Assembly (NCBI GenBank): GCA_022661535.1
Contig: JAKULF010000004.1
Location: 6,200,001 to 6,264,000, forward strand
Direction: 5' to 3'
Source of the DNA: Eutypa lata
Taxonomy: Eukaryota > Ascomycota > Sordariomycetes > Xylariales > Diatrypaceae
DNA length: 64,000 nt
Below the pieces are notes generated by a model. The model made no database searches, was not told the origin of the DNA, and was given only the letters and a program-made list of their open reading frames with translations. Within the stretch, counting starts at the first letter, position 1. Each line of letters opens with the position of its first letter. A program made the position numbers and the translations under genes. Below are positions 1 to 10,782 of the stretch, one piece after another.

Positions 1-98
1 ACACTCTTGTAGACACTCTTCTCTTAGTTGAATTTAGTCTGTGAGTTGTATCGCTATACAAATGACCTGTTGATACTTCCCTACTTCGACCTGTCACC

Positions 99-641
99 AT
101 GGCCATCACGTGTATGCCCAAGTACCCTTTCTTCCTCTTCGGAATTCTCGAGCCCGGTCTCTTGTAAGACGCAATGTCCCATTCCTACAAGTCAACAGAT
201 ATGCTAACATAATACCACAGGTCATGGGGCTACGTAGCAGGATGGCTTGATCCGTTCACCTTCTACCGAGACCAGGTCCCAAACAATCCTGTCGACGACA
301 TGCCTCCCCAGGGTTTGATCCTCACCTTGATGACGGTCAACTTGTTCGGGGTCATGATCATGGCCGGACTGATGAGTTGCTGGTCGATGCACAAGGACAT
401 CGCGAAGAAATACACCATCATCATGATCATCACGGACGTTGGACATACGTACTCGGTCTGGAGAGGTGTTGGGGCCGATTACTTCTGGGACCCTACGCAG
501 TGGAACGCGCATAACGTACTCAACATCGGGATGTGCATGTTTCTGTTGGTTCACCGGATTATCTTCATGTTTGATGGTTTTGGGCCGTTGCTAGATGAGA
601 AGGACCTTGCTAAGCGCGACCTTGCTAAGAAGACTGCTTGA
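99..641 (+). CDS. DUF7704-like small integral membrane protein
   Basis: Two exons, 99-163 and 221-641, joined across a 57-nt intron (GTAAGA donor, GCTAAC branch site, CACAG acceptor), give a complete 161-residue protein. The ATG at 99 sits in a good context (CACCATGG). The protein has about four hydrophobic segments: an N-terminal one with FFLFGILEPG, one with LILTLMTVNLFGVMIM, one with YTIIMIITDVGHTYSVW, and one with VLNIGMCMFLLVHRIIFMF. The tail is charged, with a DLAKRDLAKK direct repeat. The FLFGxxEP start and the later W-N-xH-x-N signature fit the fungal DUF7704 membrane family as I recall it; its function is unknown. The exon structure is seen directly; the family name is from memory. 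Confidence 0.85.
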
Positions 642-2024
642 GCTGGAAGCCTTTATACACGATGCAATGTATACCTACCTTTTGGCGTGGATGGTTCCCA
701 TTTTTTCTCCCGCCTGATTTGTATTTAAGGGTTTCCTTGATAGAGCGAGTAGATGATGGTTTGAAGTGCTTTGAAAAGTCTGGCATGTTCTTCACAAGGG
801 ACGTTGTGTTTCGTCGATCATAGTAGTTGTACTAGCTTACATCTGATATTATAGTTACAAATCTTGTTATCCGATATCTTAGCTATCAAGCACTGTTAAG
901 ATATCTACGTGTAGAGTCTACGAAAAAAAGTCGTTTTATTATGCATAATTTTCAATGTAACCTTGTTAGTTCCTCAGCGAACCAACATCATCTCGCTAGT
1001 ACAGTTCATCCATAGGGGGTTGTGCCAACACATGTAAACTAACTGGAATATATCGGACATTGTTTCTCATACGCAGAAACAGATAAACTTCACCCTCACC
1101 GATGGCGCTTGTATTTCGACCATTTCATTGTGGATATTATTCCTATTGGTGGTCTTGAAGTTGGAGTTACTCAACCACACAGGATTCATAGCCGATGACG
1201 TTCGAAGAAGCAATGATTTCAAGGCGGCCTTAGGAAATATAGACATTCAGCCACGCTCATTATTACCCAGTGGTATGTAACGAAAGAAGACAATGGCTTG
1301 TATAAACATCCAAGTCGTTGCCAAAATAATTGATACACTTTCGCTTCAAGTAAATTTATATAAACAGTTTTAAATAAGCAGTAATTATTAGAATTTACGC
1401 ATTTTAATGTATCATTTAAATTAACGACGACCTGACACTATAATCACATCAAAAAGTGTCTGCCTCTACCCGTCCCCAACTGTAATGGGAGAGGTGGAAA
1501 TACCAACGGTGATTTTCCGCTAGTTTTAGTCAATCGGAAGCTGGGGACTACCTAGCTCTACAACCCCTTGTTGTCCCCGTCATTCCGTAAATATAAAACT
1601 TGAAACATGCTACTTTCGCGATGGTTCGTTTCAAGCCATCTGGACTCCTCAACGATCTCATTTGCTTTCACCCTAGCGACCGCCGCGAGTCCCGGGAAGA
1701 CTATAACTCAAACCTTGGCACCATGGGGATGTCATCTAATCAACACAAGCCACCGAGCTGAGTGGGGATAGCCTCATCAACCTACCTAGGGGCGAGAAAC
1801 ACCATACGATATGGGATCATCGCAACTGGCGTACGGTGTGCAACCACCGCAAGCTTATAAAGCTAAAAACCCCCATCATTATGGCTTGATCTCCAATTCC
1901 TGGCTTCTATTCACCGCCGCCTTCCGTCTCTCATTATTTGCCTTGTCTTGAAGACATTACATTCATTTCATATCCCAATTTTTGTCACTCTTTTTTTAAA
2001 ACATACACACATACCTTCGCGAAC
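642..2024. other. intergenic, no gene seen
   Basis: AT-rich spacer of about 1.4 kb holding the 3' end of the DUF7704-like gene and the promoter of the secreted-protein gene. A pyrimidine-rich stretch around 1900-2010 (TTTTTTTAAAACATACACAC near the end) lies just before the ATG at 2025 and looks like a 5' leader. No ORF of note. Confidence 0.6.
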
Positions 2025-4067
2025 ATGCAGCTGCGCGCCTATTTCGCAATCATCCCCTTCCTTTCCTCTACCTCCTCCGTGGTCTTCGCGGCGCAGGGAC
2101 TCACCTCGAGCTCCCTAACGAAGCACGTCGACAGCCTGGCGCTGAGCTCCGCCTTCAGCCCGATCAAAGAGGCGTACTGGACAGGGCTGCCGCACCACCG
2201 GCGGACGCCCTTCGCCGTGTCCCCCGACGGCGGCACCGCGTACCTGGCGTACCTCGACGCCAGCGGCACCGACGTGCACGTGCAGCCCGTGGACCCGACG
2301 ACGTTCACCTCGGCGGGGTCGGCCGTGACCATCGCGGGGGGCAAAGAGGCGGGCGGACTCGTGGCGCACGACGGGGACGGCGGCTTCGCGCTGCTGACGA
2401 ACGAGGCGCTGCCTACGGGGACGGCCGACGCCCCCGCCGACGAGACCCCCGTCCCCGTGCTCTACCGGTACGGGGCCGACGGCGCGCTGGCCTTCAAGAC
2501 GTTCCTCGGCGGGCCGGGCGTGCACGCGGACTTCGGCCTGGCCGCCTCGCCCGACCTCAACGGCGACCTCGTCTACTCCGCCGACGCGGACCTGTACGGC
2601 GCGTACTTCGTCGTGACGGCCTACACGGGCGACGCCGCCGGCCACTACGGCGATAGCATCCAGTACGTGGACGGGGCGAACGGGACCCTGCTGGAGATCG
2701 CGGGCGCGTCGTCGAGCTGGGGGTGCTCGCACAACACGGGCATCGCGCTCGAGGCGGCCGACGCGGCGCCCTTCGCGTCGGTGTGCGCGGAGGACCAGGG
2801 AGCTGTATGGTTGAACACCGACACGCAGGGCGTAAGTACTAAAAAAAAAAAAAAAAAAACAAGTTGATATCTTATCTTTCTCGTTTTGTTATTATAGAAC
2901 CTTCAACAATAAGACATGGTAAAAAAAAAAAAAAATAGATACTGACTTGTTTTTTTACCAAAAAAAAAAAAGATGAGCGGGACGAAGATCTCCAACGAGA
3001 ACACGACGAACGGGGCCGGGGGCGAGAGTCTGGGCGGCATGAGCGGCTCGTACAGCGCGCTCGCGCGGCTGCCCGGGTCCGACGCCTACGTCTTTGCGTG
3101 GGTGTCGCGCGGCGCCGTCGATCTTACGGAGAATGCCTGGCTCGGCGCTGGGTACACGAATGCGGCGAATAGGACGAATGGGCGGAATGTCGCCTTCGCG
3201 CAGCTGACGAGCAAGAGTACGCTGAAAGGGGATGAGGCGTCGTCGGAGGTTGGCGCGGCGGATGGTGACTTGCAGGTGAACTGGATCACAACAGGTGAGT
3301 CGAGAGAGTTAGCGATAACTACATATGATATCTTCCCATGAGCTTTAACTGGAGACTTCCGTCCCCCATCTGGATATTTATATCCGACCTATCATTTGTT
3401 TCCAGGTTCTTCTACGCATTACCTACCTACCTACTAACTCCATGGAACCACAGGCACGGCAGACAACTCCAACGCGCACGTCGCGGCCTTCGGGGACGGC
3501 GCGAGCGCGCTGGTGGCGTGGGAGGAGATCGCGGAGCCGCAGTGCGAGTTCGTCGCCATGGGGTGCCGGGGCGCCTTCACGGGGGCGTACTACCAGGTGG
3601 TGGCGGACGGCGCCAAGGTCGGCGAGCCGCTGAAGGTCACCGACACGTTCGTCGCCGGCGACATGGTGACTATGGCCGACGGCCGCATCTGCTGGCCGTA
3701 TGTCGCCATGGACTGGGATCTGAGTGAGGCGGTTCCCTACGGCGGCTCGACGGAGACGACTAGTGCAATCTCGTTCGCTTGTATGACTCTGAATAATAGC
3801 ACAGCTGCGAGAGAGGAGAGCAGTGCGTCGACTCCGAGCAGTGCAACGGCTGTGAGCAGCAGTAGTGCATCGGATTTGGCGAGTACATCGGCTCTGATCG
3901 GTACATCAACTCTGGCTAGTACCTCGGCTCTGGCTAGTACGCCGACGACTCTAGCCAGTACATCGACTCCGAGTAGTACGTCAACCTCGCTGGTAGATAG
4001 CTTAAGTGGTGCGAAGAAGTCTTCTAAATCCTGTTCCCGAAGAAGACGCCGGAATGCCTATGTATAA
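2025..4067 (+). CDS. secreted protein with Ser/Thr-rich stalk and polybasic C-terminus
   Basis: Three exons, 2025-2831, 2973-3294 and 3454-4067, give 580 residues in frame. The ATG at 2025 was chosen over an upstream in-frame ATG at 1938 because it begins directly with a signal peptide (MQLRAYFAIIPFLSS, cleavage likely after VVFA). The mature part (to about residue 490) is Gly/Ala/Asp-rich with repeated FAVSPDGG / FGLAASPDL type strands, which suggests a beta-propeller-like fold, but I do not recognise the family. A Ser/Thr/Ala-rich low-complexity stalk follows, likely O-glycosylated. The last 17 residues are Lys/Arg-rich instead of the hydrophobic GPI tail one might expect. The first exon has extremely high GC at third positions. 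Intron 1 (2832-2972) contains three long A-runs and ends in AAAAAAAG, so its acceptor is less certain than that of intron 2. Confidence 0.75.
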
Positions 4068-4748
4068 GAGTGGCAGTTACCTATAGCTAGTTAGCTAGCC
4101 GGCCCTTCTGGTAGATTTCCCATTCGGTCTGCGGGATATTAGTATGGCTTTCGGTCAATCACTATTAGATAGTGGAAGCATGGCATTTTTACCAAGCGGC
4201 AAGATATACTTAACCAATTTTCATGTATATATTTTTATGGAAAATTTCTACCTTAGTAGTACCTTTGCAAGTTTGTCCCAAAAAAATAATCGATAGCTTT
4301 TCCCATTATTATACCCTAATGTTCTGGTAAAAAAAAGAGGTAAATATTTTATTAATATAAAGAGAATGAGAAAGTTGAATGATAGCATAATTGCAAAGTT
4401 ATAAATAGAACAATCCTTAGTTATTGCTCTTCTAATTACGGACTATCCGATTCTTGATTTTGTAATGAATGCCATTCTATTTGGCAACGGTTTGGTTGGT
4501 ATGCGAGAAATCATATATACGTCGCAATCCGTGAGCTTATTATACGTCACTTAGCTACACATATATGTATCTATTAATCAATCCTATGCATGAGCGGGAG
4601 ATGTGTGAATTTCTTTTGAACCTTCCTTCCGTCTCTAGGCCATACCCATGTACACTCATACCACGGCACGGGTTATCAACCAGCATTGGGTGCCTCCATA
4701 TAATACACATAACAACACAGTAGTCATAGCACAATATCCGCACTAGAA
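4068..4748. other. intergenic between convergent genes
   Basis: AT-rich spacer between the 3' ends of the secreted-protein gene (+) and the mitochondrial LysRS gene (-). It would hold both terminators and polyadenylation signals. I see no gene in it. Confidence 0.6.
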
Positions 4749-6539
4749 TCACTTCTTCGCCGCCGCCGTCACCGCCGTCGCTTGCCCTCCCAACGAGACC
4801 ACATTCCTCAAGCTCCCAAAAGTCAAGACATCGCTGATCCTCGCAGCGCCCGAAAGCAGCATAACCAAGCGATCGACGCCGCAGCCCCAGCCGCCCGTAG
4901 GCGGGAGCCCGTGCTCGAGGGCCTGGACATAGCTCTCGTCGACGCGGGCCTGGCCCTCATCCCCCTCCTCCCCGTCGCCAGCAGACCGCGCCCGCTCGCG
5001 CACCTGCGCCTCGAACTTCCGCCGCTGCTCGAACGGGTCGTTCTCCTCCTCGTACATGTTGGCGATCTCGCGTCCTGCGACGAAGAGCTCGGCGCGCGCG
5101 GACACGAGCTGGCCCGTGCGCGGACACGTGAAAGATTTCGCGAGGGGCGCCATGCAGGCCGGGTGGTGCGTTACGAAGAGGGGAGGGCCCGCGAGGGAGG
5201 CGCTCTCGAGGTAGGTGCTCGCGAGGTGGTCGAGGAGCTTGTTGAGGGATACCTGGGTGGGTGGGGGTGGTGTTACGTCTTTGATGAGCTCGGTGAGCTG
5301 CTCGAGCGCGTCTGGGGCTGATAGGTCCGGGAACTTGATGTCGAGCGCTTCTTCGAGCGCTGGGATGAACTCGACTTGCTCCCAGCCGCCCTCGCTTGGC
5401 ATTTCTATGTCTGGGATCTCGAGGGTGGGTAATGCGCTCTCCTTGAGTTCTCTCGTGTATTCTAGTAGATACGACATCAGAGCTTCCGTCATGGCGATCA
5501 AATCCTGCAGGTTCGTGAAGGCTGAATAGAATTCACAGATCGTGAATTCGGGATTGTGTGTCGTGTCTAGGCCCTCGTTGCGGAAAGCCGTTCCGATCTC
5601 GAACACCCTGTTCATCCCACCAACCACGAGTCGCTTGAGCCACAGCTCAGGCGCGATTCGCAAGGCCAGCTCCTTGCTCGGGAACTCGGTAGCCGAAGTC
5701 AGGAACGGCCGCGCTGCAGCGCCCCCGGCGTAATCTGCTAGCATCGGGGTTTGGACCTCGAGAAAATCGCGCTCGTGGAAGAAATCCCGCATGCGCTTGA
5801 CGACATGCGACCGTAGCCGTAGAATGTCGGCGGTTTCCCGGTTCACTAGCAGGTCGACATGGCGGTTCAGGATTTTGGTCTCCTCGTTCACCAGTTTCTC
5901 TGGCAGCGGTGCTACGCTGGGACTCAGGAGCTGAGGTAGAGCAGTGGCTTTCAAGGTCAACTCGCCAGTTGATGTGCGTGTGGGAGTACCAGTCACGGAG
6001 ATGTTGTCACCGCGGAGCAGAGGATGGAAAGCGCACTTGAACTCCATAGGTTTGACAGGAATACTTCGGATATCGAACATGACTTGGGCCTTCTCAAAAT
6101 CGGCCGTTAAGTCCACAAATACGAGCTTGGCCCCGGATGTGCGGATCGACATGATCCTACCCTGCAGAATGACTTCTTCTAAGGCCGGGGCAGAAGTCGT
6201 CACATCTTGATACGTTTTCCGGAATTCTGGTATATACATTCGGCTCTCATGACTTGAGATTCTAGGGTACTGAAGCGCATCATGCTCCTTGAGTCTCTGT
6301 ATCCGATCATCACGTTCAGATTTGGGTTGGTTTTTGACTCCGGAGCGGCGAAGCTCTTTTGCACGCTCTCTTTCACGTGCCACTACGGGTCCGGCTCTAG
6401 GCTTACGAATCGAAACATCACGCTGGTATTGGGATATACTGCACGTTGCAGAAAAGAACCTCGCATATGCAGTTTCCTTCTTAGCCATAGGACCAAAAAT
6501 GAACGGGCGGAGAAAGTGAAGTCCCTGAGTGGCGGTCAT
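4749..6539 (-). CDS. MSK1: mitochondrial lysyl-tRNA synthetase (class II)
   Basis: Single-exon ORF of 596 residues. Charges mitochondrial tRNA-Lys with lysine using ATP. The N-terminus is basic, hydroxylated and poor in acids, as in a matrix-targeting sequence. An OB-fold anticodon-binding domain spans about residues 120-205 (VILQGRIMSIRTSGAKL is its first strand). The class II catalytic core follows: motif 1 around DFLEVQTPML, motif 2 at RVFEIGTAFRNEG with THNPEFTICEFY, and motif 3 at GGWGCGVDRLVML. The length fits fungal Msk1. The absence of introns is notable beside multi-exon neighbours. It is divergent from TIM10, 663 bp away, so the two probably share a promoter. An acidic insertion (GDGEEGDEGQ) lies before motif 3 in the catalytic domain. 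Confidence 0.93.
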   Translation of the reverse strand: MTATQGLHFLRPFIFGPMAKKETAYARFFSATCSISQYQRDVSIRKPRAGPVVARERERAKELRRSGVKNQPKSERDDRIQRLKEHDALQYPRISSHESRMYIPEFRKTYQDVTTSAPALEEVILQGRIMSIRTSGAKLVFVDLTADFEKAQVMFDIRSIPVKPMEFKCAFHPLLRGDNISVTGTPTRTSTGELTLKATALPQLLSPSVAPLPEKLVNEETKILNRHVDLLVNRETADILRLRSHVVKRMRDFFHERDFLEVQTPMLADYAGGAAARPFLTSATEFPSKELALRIAPELWLKRLVVGGMNRVFEIGTAFRNEGLDTTHNPEFTICEFYSAFTNLQDLIAMTEALMSYLLEYTRELKESALPTLEIPDIEMPSEGGWEQVEFIPALEEALDIKFPDLSAPDALEQLTELIKDVTPPPPTQVSLNKLLDHLASTYLESASLAGPPLFVTHHPACMAPLAKSFTCPRTGQLVSARAELFVAGREIANMYEEENDPFEQRRKFEAQVRERARSAGDGEEGDEGQARVDESYVQALEHGLPPTGGWGCGVDRLVMLLSGAARISDVLTFGSLRNVVSLGGQATAVTAAAKK

Positions 6540-7202
6540 TGTGATTTTTACTACATTTTAAATCATTAGCTTCAGTGGGAAACATTTTGTAGGAATGCAG
6601 AGAAGTGATGGGTGAATATCAGATAAGCTGGCTAATTGTGATCAAGCACCACTGGGTGGTGTCAGTCGCAACGGTTCTTGAAAAAGCAATATCATCATGA
6701 TGAGGTATAACTAGGGTGTGTGTGTGAGAATATTAAGATATCAAGTTCGACTTACCTTTACAACTTAGCCCTCTTAAATGCAGTAGGTGAAGAGAAATTC
6801 AATCCATAAGACTTATAATATGATGAGCTACTCCCGATGCCCATTTTGTTTATCTCCTAATTTAACTGGTGTAATAATTTGTACGAGACTGAAGTTTTGG
6901 TGAGCATCCATCTGAAAATCCGTAGGGACTTTTTTCTGCCCACTTGCAGTGGACCAGCCGGTAGAGGATTTAGCTTGTTCCGGGGGGCAGCTCCTCTCAC
7001 CGCTTACTATAATTGGACCAATACAGCGCTTAGTGCCCTGAACTTTCAGATAACTATGGAGATAAATCGATAACTACAGTAGGTACCTACTGATAAGAGG
7101 GCAGCTTAACTATTTGCTGAAAACTTGAAGCTCAACGTCAAGCACGCCGCTGATCACAGAAATACCATAATTATCCGACCGCAAACACTGCCTATACTCA
7201 AG
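6540..7202. promoter_or_regulatory. divergent promoter of MSK1 and TIM10
   Basis: The 663-bp region lies between the divergent start codons of mitochondrial LysRS (ATG at 6539, minus) and Tim10 (ATG at 7203, plus). It is AT-rich on the LysRS side. I see no clear TATA box, and no known activator site is claimed. That it acts as a bidirectional promoter is inferred from the geometry. Confidence 0.55.
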
Positions 7203-7577
7203 ATGTCGTTTCTCGGATTCGGAAGACCCCAGCCGACTTCGGCAGAGAAGATCGCTGCCGTCGAAGCGGAGATGAAGCTTTTGACCGAGATGATGAACCG
7301 GTACGCCTTACAGCTCTCTATATACATATATTGACTGTATCTGAACTTGCTATCTGCTGGCTTTACGTGCTAACGTAGTTCGATCAGTCTCACGAAAGCA
7401 TGCCAGAAGAAGTGCATCCCAAGCGACTACCGGGAAGGCGACCTCAACAAAGGCGAGAGTGTCTGCTTAGACCGATGCGCCGCCAAGTTTTTCGACGTCC
7501 ACATGAAGGTCTCCGAGTTACTACAGCAAGAGTCACAACAAAGAGGGCCTGGCGGTGGCTTTGGCTTGGGTGGTTAA
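7203..7577 (+). CDS. TIM10: mitochondrial import inner-membrane small Tim chaperone Tim10
   Basis: Two exons, 7203-7300 and 7388-7577, joined over an 87-nt intron (GTACGC donor, GCTAAC branch site, ATCAG acceptor), encode 95 residues. Tim10 pairs with Tim9 in the intermembrane space to carry hydrophobic carrier precursors to the TIM22 complex. The protein begins MSFLGFG, as yeast Tim10 does, and has the twin CX3C motif (CQKKC and CLDRC) within the conserved stretch [19 protein letters not shown]. It ends in a Gly-rich tail. A second possible acceptor nine bases upstream (GTAG at 7377-7378) would insert SIS after Arg33; the chosen one gives the MMNRLTKAC junction expected of the family. Confidence 0.93.
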
Positions 7578-10500
7578 CGAGTGTACCTGCGCGCCGATCA
7601 AGACGGGGGGTTATAGATGCAAGTTCACAGACTTGTGGGATACGATGGTATTGGGGCTTGGGAATGGAGCAAACGATAAAACGGACGAACGGACTACTGT
7701 ATTAAAAAGAATATTACGATACTAGGAGGATACGGCTTGGATGGTGGGATTTAGATCCCGTGTCAGTATGTACGATTAAGATCGTCTTCAAGTATACTAT
7801 ACCCAAGAATACCACGATTCCCCTCAGGTCAAAAGGTCGACCACCGGTCATCAATGCCGTCATCCCGTCGTTCAATCGCCCCCGTGCCCCCCGCGGAACT
7901 GAGACTACCTATGCACTTGACTCGTCGGATTATGAGTGGTTTGAACGGTAGGTGGTAGTTAAGGAATACGATGAATACCACCTCCGATTGATATGCAAAA
8001 CTCACCGCGCCAATCACAACTTGCCATCCTAAGACATTCTTGCTTCTTCTTAACTCTTGGACGTTTTTATGATGGGACCTTTGCTGCCTTGGCTTGGCCG
8101 GTAGTTAGGTAGCCAAGAAAGACCATAGATATTCTAGAAGGACCGGATGTTTTCAACTTCTAGGTAGAGTGATAGGTGTATTAATAGGTAACTGTGCATC
8201 CTTTTCATCTCGCAATAAGCGCCATGCATCAAGTGGCTAGTTAAGTGATAATAATAATAATAATAAAAACGCCGCAGAACGTCTTGTTCAAAAGAAAGGT
8301 CTCGACGAGTCGGCTATCACATTCGGAAGGTGGATTCCAAATTATCGGCCCAAACGGGAGACGGCAATTGTCCGAGATCCTCAGGCGAGGCGCAGGATCT
8401 GATCCTTCATTCATTCAAAATTGCTGTGGAAGAAGCCGCTTGCTACCTACCTACCTACCTACCTAACCGCCTGCCTACCTACCTACATATGTAACTTAAC
8501 TTAAATGCAACGACACAAAGGGGAGACAGGCCTTTCAGCTACCTGAGTTATCTCGCATCATCCGGGTCTCGGGACATTCGCTTAATAAACTATAGACAAC
8601 GTCCGAGGGTCGAGACCGCACACGCCATCTACCTACATACGACGCCCCTACCTTAGCACCCTAAGATAAGCCACCCAATTTCCTTCATGCCGCCAGCCAA
8701 GGCCATCGAGCAACGTTCGGGATTTCTTGGATTTCTTGGATTTTGGATTCTCTTAGGAGCTGGGCATCGTCGAGCGAGTAAGGTAGTCTAGGTATTACTA
8801 CAACACGAAACAGGTGAATTTGGGCGTCTTTTGATGAGCAGGTTAGTTGCATTAGCCTCTTGGTTCTCCGGAGTCACTGCATACTCGTCCGGGCCGCGCC
8901 GCCGATAAAACCATCTGACTGTATTTTATTGTCTGTTGAATAGTTATGCGTGTGTGCGCGTGAGCATGAGCGTGTGTTTGTGAAGTAGGTATGTGAAGTA
9001 TGTATGTATGATGTGTTGAAGTCTTAACTAAGTCCCGAGGAATTGACGAAGAAGTGGTCTACGCTAGAATCACAGCGGGGCTATGTAGCCACGGGTGCGG
9101 GTGTGATCTTATTTCCACGATCTTGTCTCTAACTTTATTTCCACTTTGTCTCTCCTCAATAAAATCTTAGTTAGCTCAAGAAAAAATCCGGGGCATACAT
9201 TAAGTACCTACATAAGAGCTCTTAAAACTTCTCGGCCGATGTTACGTACTACTAGACTTAGCCAACGTCATCTTCGGTAAATAGCGTCGTCAAATTACCC
9301 CATTTTCGGACCAACACTGCTTTTGCGTGATCTGGTAATAAACATCGACAAGCCTTATTTCCCGATTTAATATGTTTTCATGTAATTTTATTGTACGTAG
9401 ATCTTGGGATCCGTCACATTGGGATATGCCCCCCTTTTACACGTGGAACGAGTTGGCAGTCACTTTTTGTCGCCTTGTCTGACATGCTATGTAGGTAGTA
9501 GGTATGTATGTAAGCGCCGAGGCCTTCCTGGGGTTGTTATATGTAGTTCTACCCATGACCCAAACCCAATGTTGGTTTGAATTAAAATTAATCATTCTCG
9601 CGATAACGCCCCGTTGCGTTATGTAGGGAGACTGGGAGACCGTCCCACTCGGTTCCCGGTAGCAGTCCTATCATGCAGCTGGCGTTACAATACGTGGGAT
9701 GACCTGCATGTTCGTTCATTCCCCCCAGAGCTTCTAGTCAGCTCGGTCATCCTTGCAGCGATAAGACCCCATTTTCCGTCGTCATTTTGTTTTTCATCCC
9801 CCCCCTCTCTCCTCCCTTTCCCTATGCGAGCCGAGCTGGGCCGTGAGGTAACTATGTATGTAGTCTCTCGTAGTATGTAGTAGTTACGTGGTCAGCCGCT
9901 CCCACACCCTTCCCCTTATTTTATTTCCTTTCTCATAGGCTCCTTTTACGTAGGTACATAGTTGCTTTACTACCTACATCTCTCGCGTAAAAAAAGAAAA
10001 GAAAAAAAATCTAAGTTAGCGGCTGAGACCTAGTTACCAAGAAGCCGCCGACAGCCTGAAAAGCTCGTGTTTGGGGATTAGAGCCGCAGCCTAGCGTTGA
10101 TCTTTTCCCCCATTGATCGTCTGCTTAGTAGAAGTACCGCCCTCCATAGCCTGGGCGTAGTTTAAGTCTAAATCGACCGCCGAACGAACCGATCACGCCC
10201 GCCCGCGATCGCCCTTTTCTCCCTACCTCCCCCCCAGTTTTCGCAAAGACTTGTCCGATTCATATTGTGCCATGACAGCAAGTTCTACCTGAGCAGCCTG
10301 AGCTACCTGACCGCTTGTGCATGACCATCGGTGATCATTGCTGTTTTTAAGGGGCAGGTGAGATTCGGCTGGGCCTTTCAACTAACGCCCCGTGCAGATC
10401 TAGTTCGTCCCGTTGCTATGTTGGCGTCGTATTCCCTAGGCTGCTAGCTATACATGCACATGGGCTGCGATCCTTCTACGATGGCTGCTGTTGTTACGCC

Positions 10501-10782
10501 GCATATGATGTTGGTGTGGTAACTTTGTGGCTTAACGTAAAAAATAATCTATGCCCTATCTACTAGATATGCACGTTCCAGCTGTCTTTCTAATAATAAT
10601 ATAATTATAATAATATATCTTCGCCTGGACGCTGTCACCCGCTGTTGTTCAGTGCAGTTCCCCGACCGTCCTCATCTGGCTTGCTTGCTTGCTACCCTCG
10701 CCGCCTTTCTCGCCGTTCGCCCTCTTGTGGTTCCATCCTCTGGTGTCTGACTTACTCCTCCACCTACACCTCCACCTCTTCG
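7578..10782. other. long intergenic region rich in TACC/GGTA repeats
   Basis: About 3.2 kb without a convincing gene. It contains an (ATA)n run near 8248-8264, a cluster of TACC tetranucleotides (about 8446-8495), GTAGGTAG-type motifs (about 9490-9515), and a CT-rich stretch before the hydrolase gene. All ORFs here are short, lack recognisable domains and overlap repeats. Confidence 0.6.
8443..8495 (+). repeat. TACC tetranucleotide microsatellite
   Basis: Imperfect CTAC/TACC repeat interrupted by ACCGCCTGCC. It is the densest copy of a motif that recurs in most intergenic spaces of this window. Confidence 0.85.

Noticed and set aside
2115..2732. 205-codon minus-strand ORF under the secreted-protein gene
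   Set aside because: Arg/Val-rich shadow created by the high-GC coding strand.
8443..8495. TACC repeats as a CRISPR-like array or telomere
   Set aside because: No spacers, and the unit is a simple tetranucleotide, unlike the fungal telomere repeat TTAGGG.
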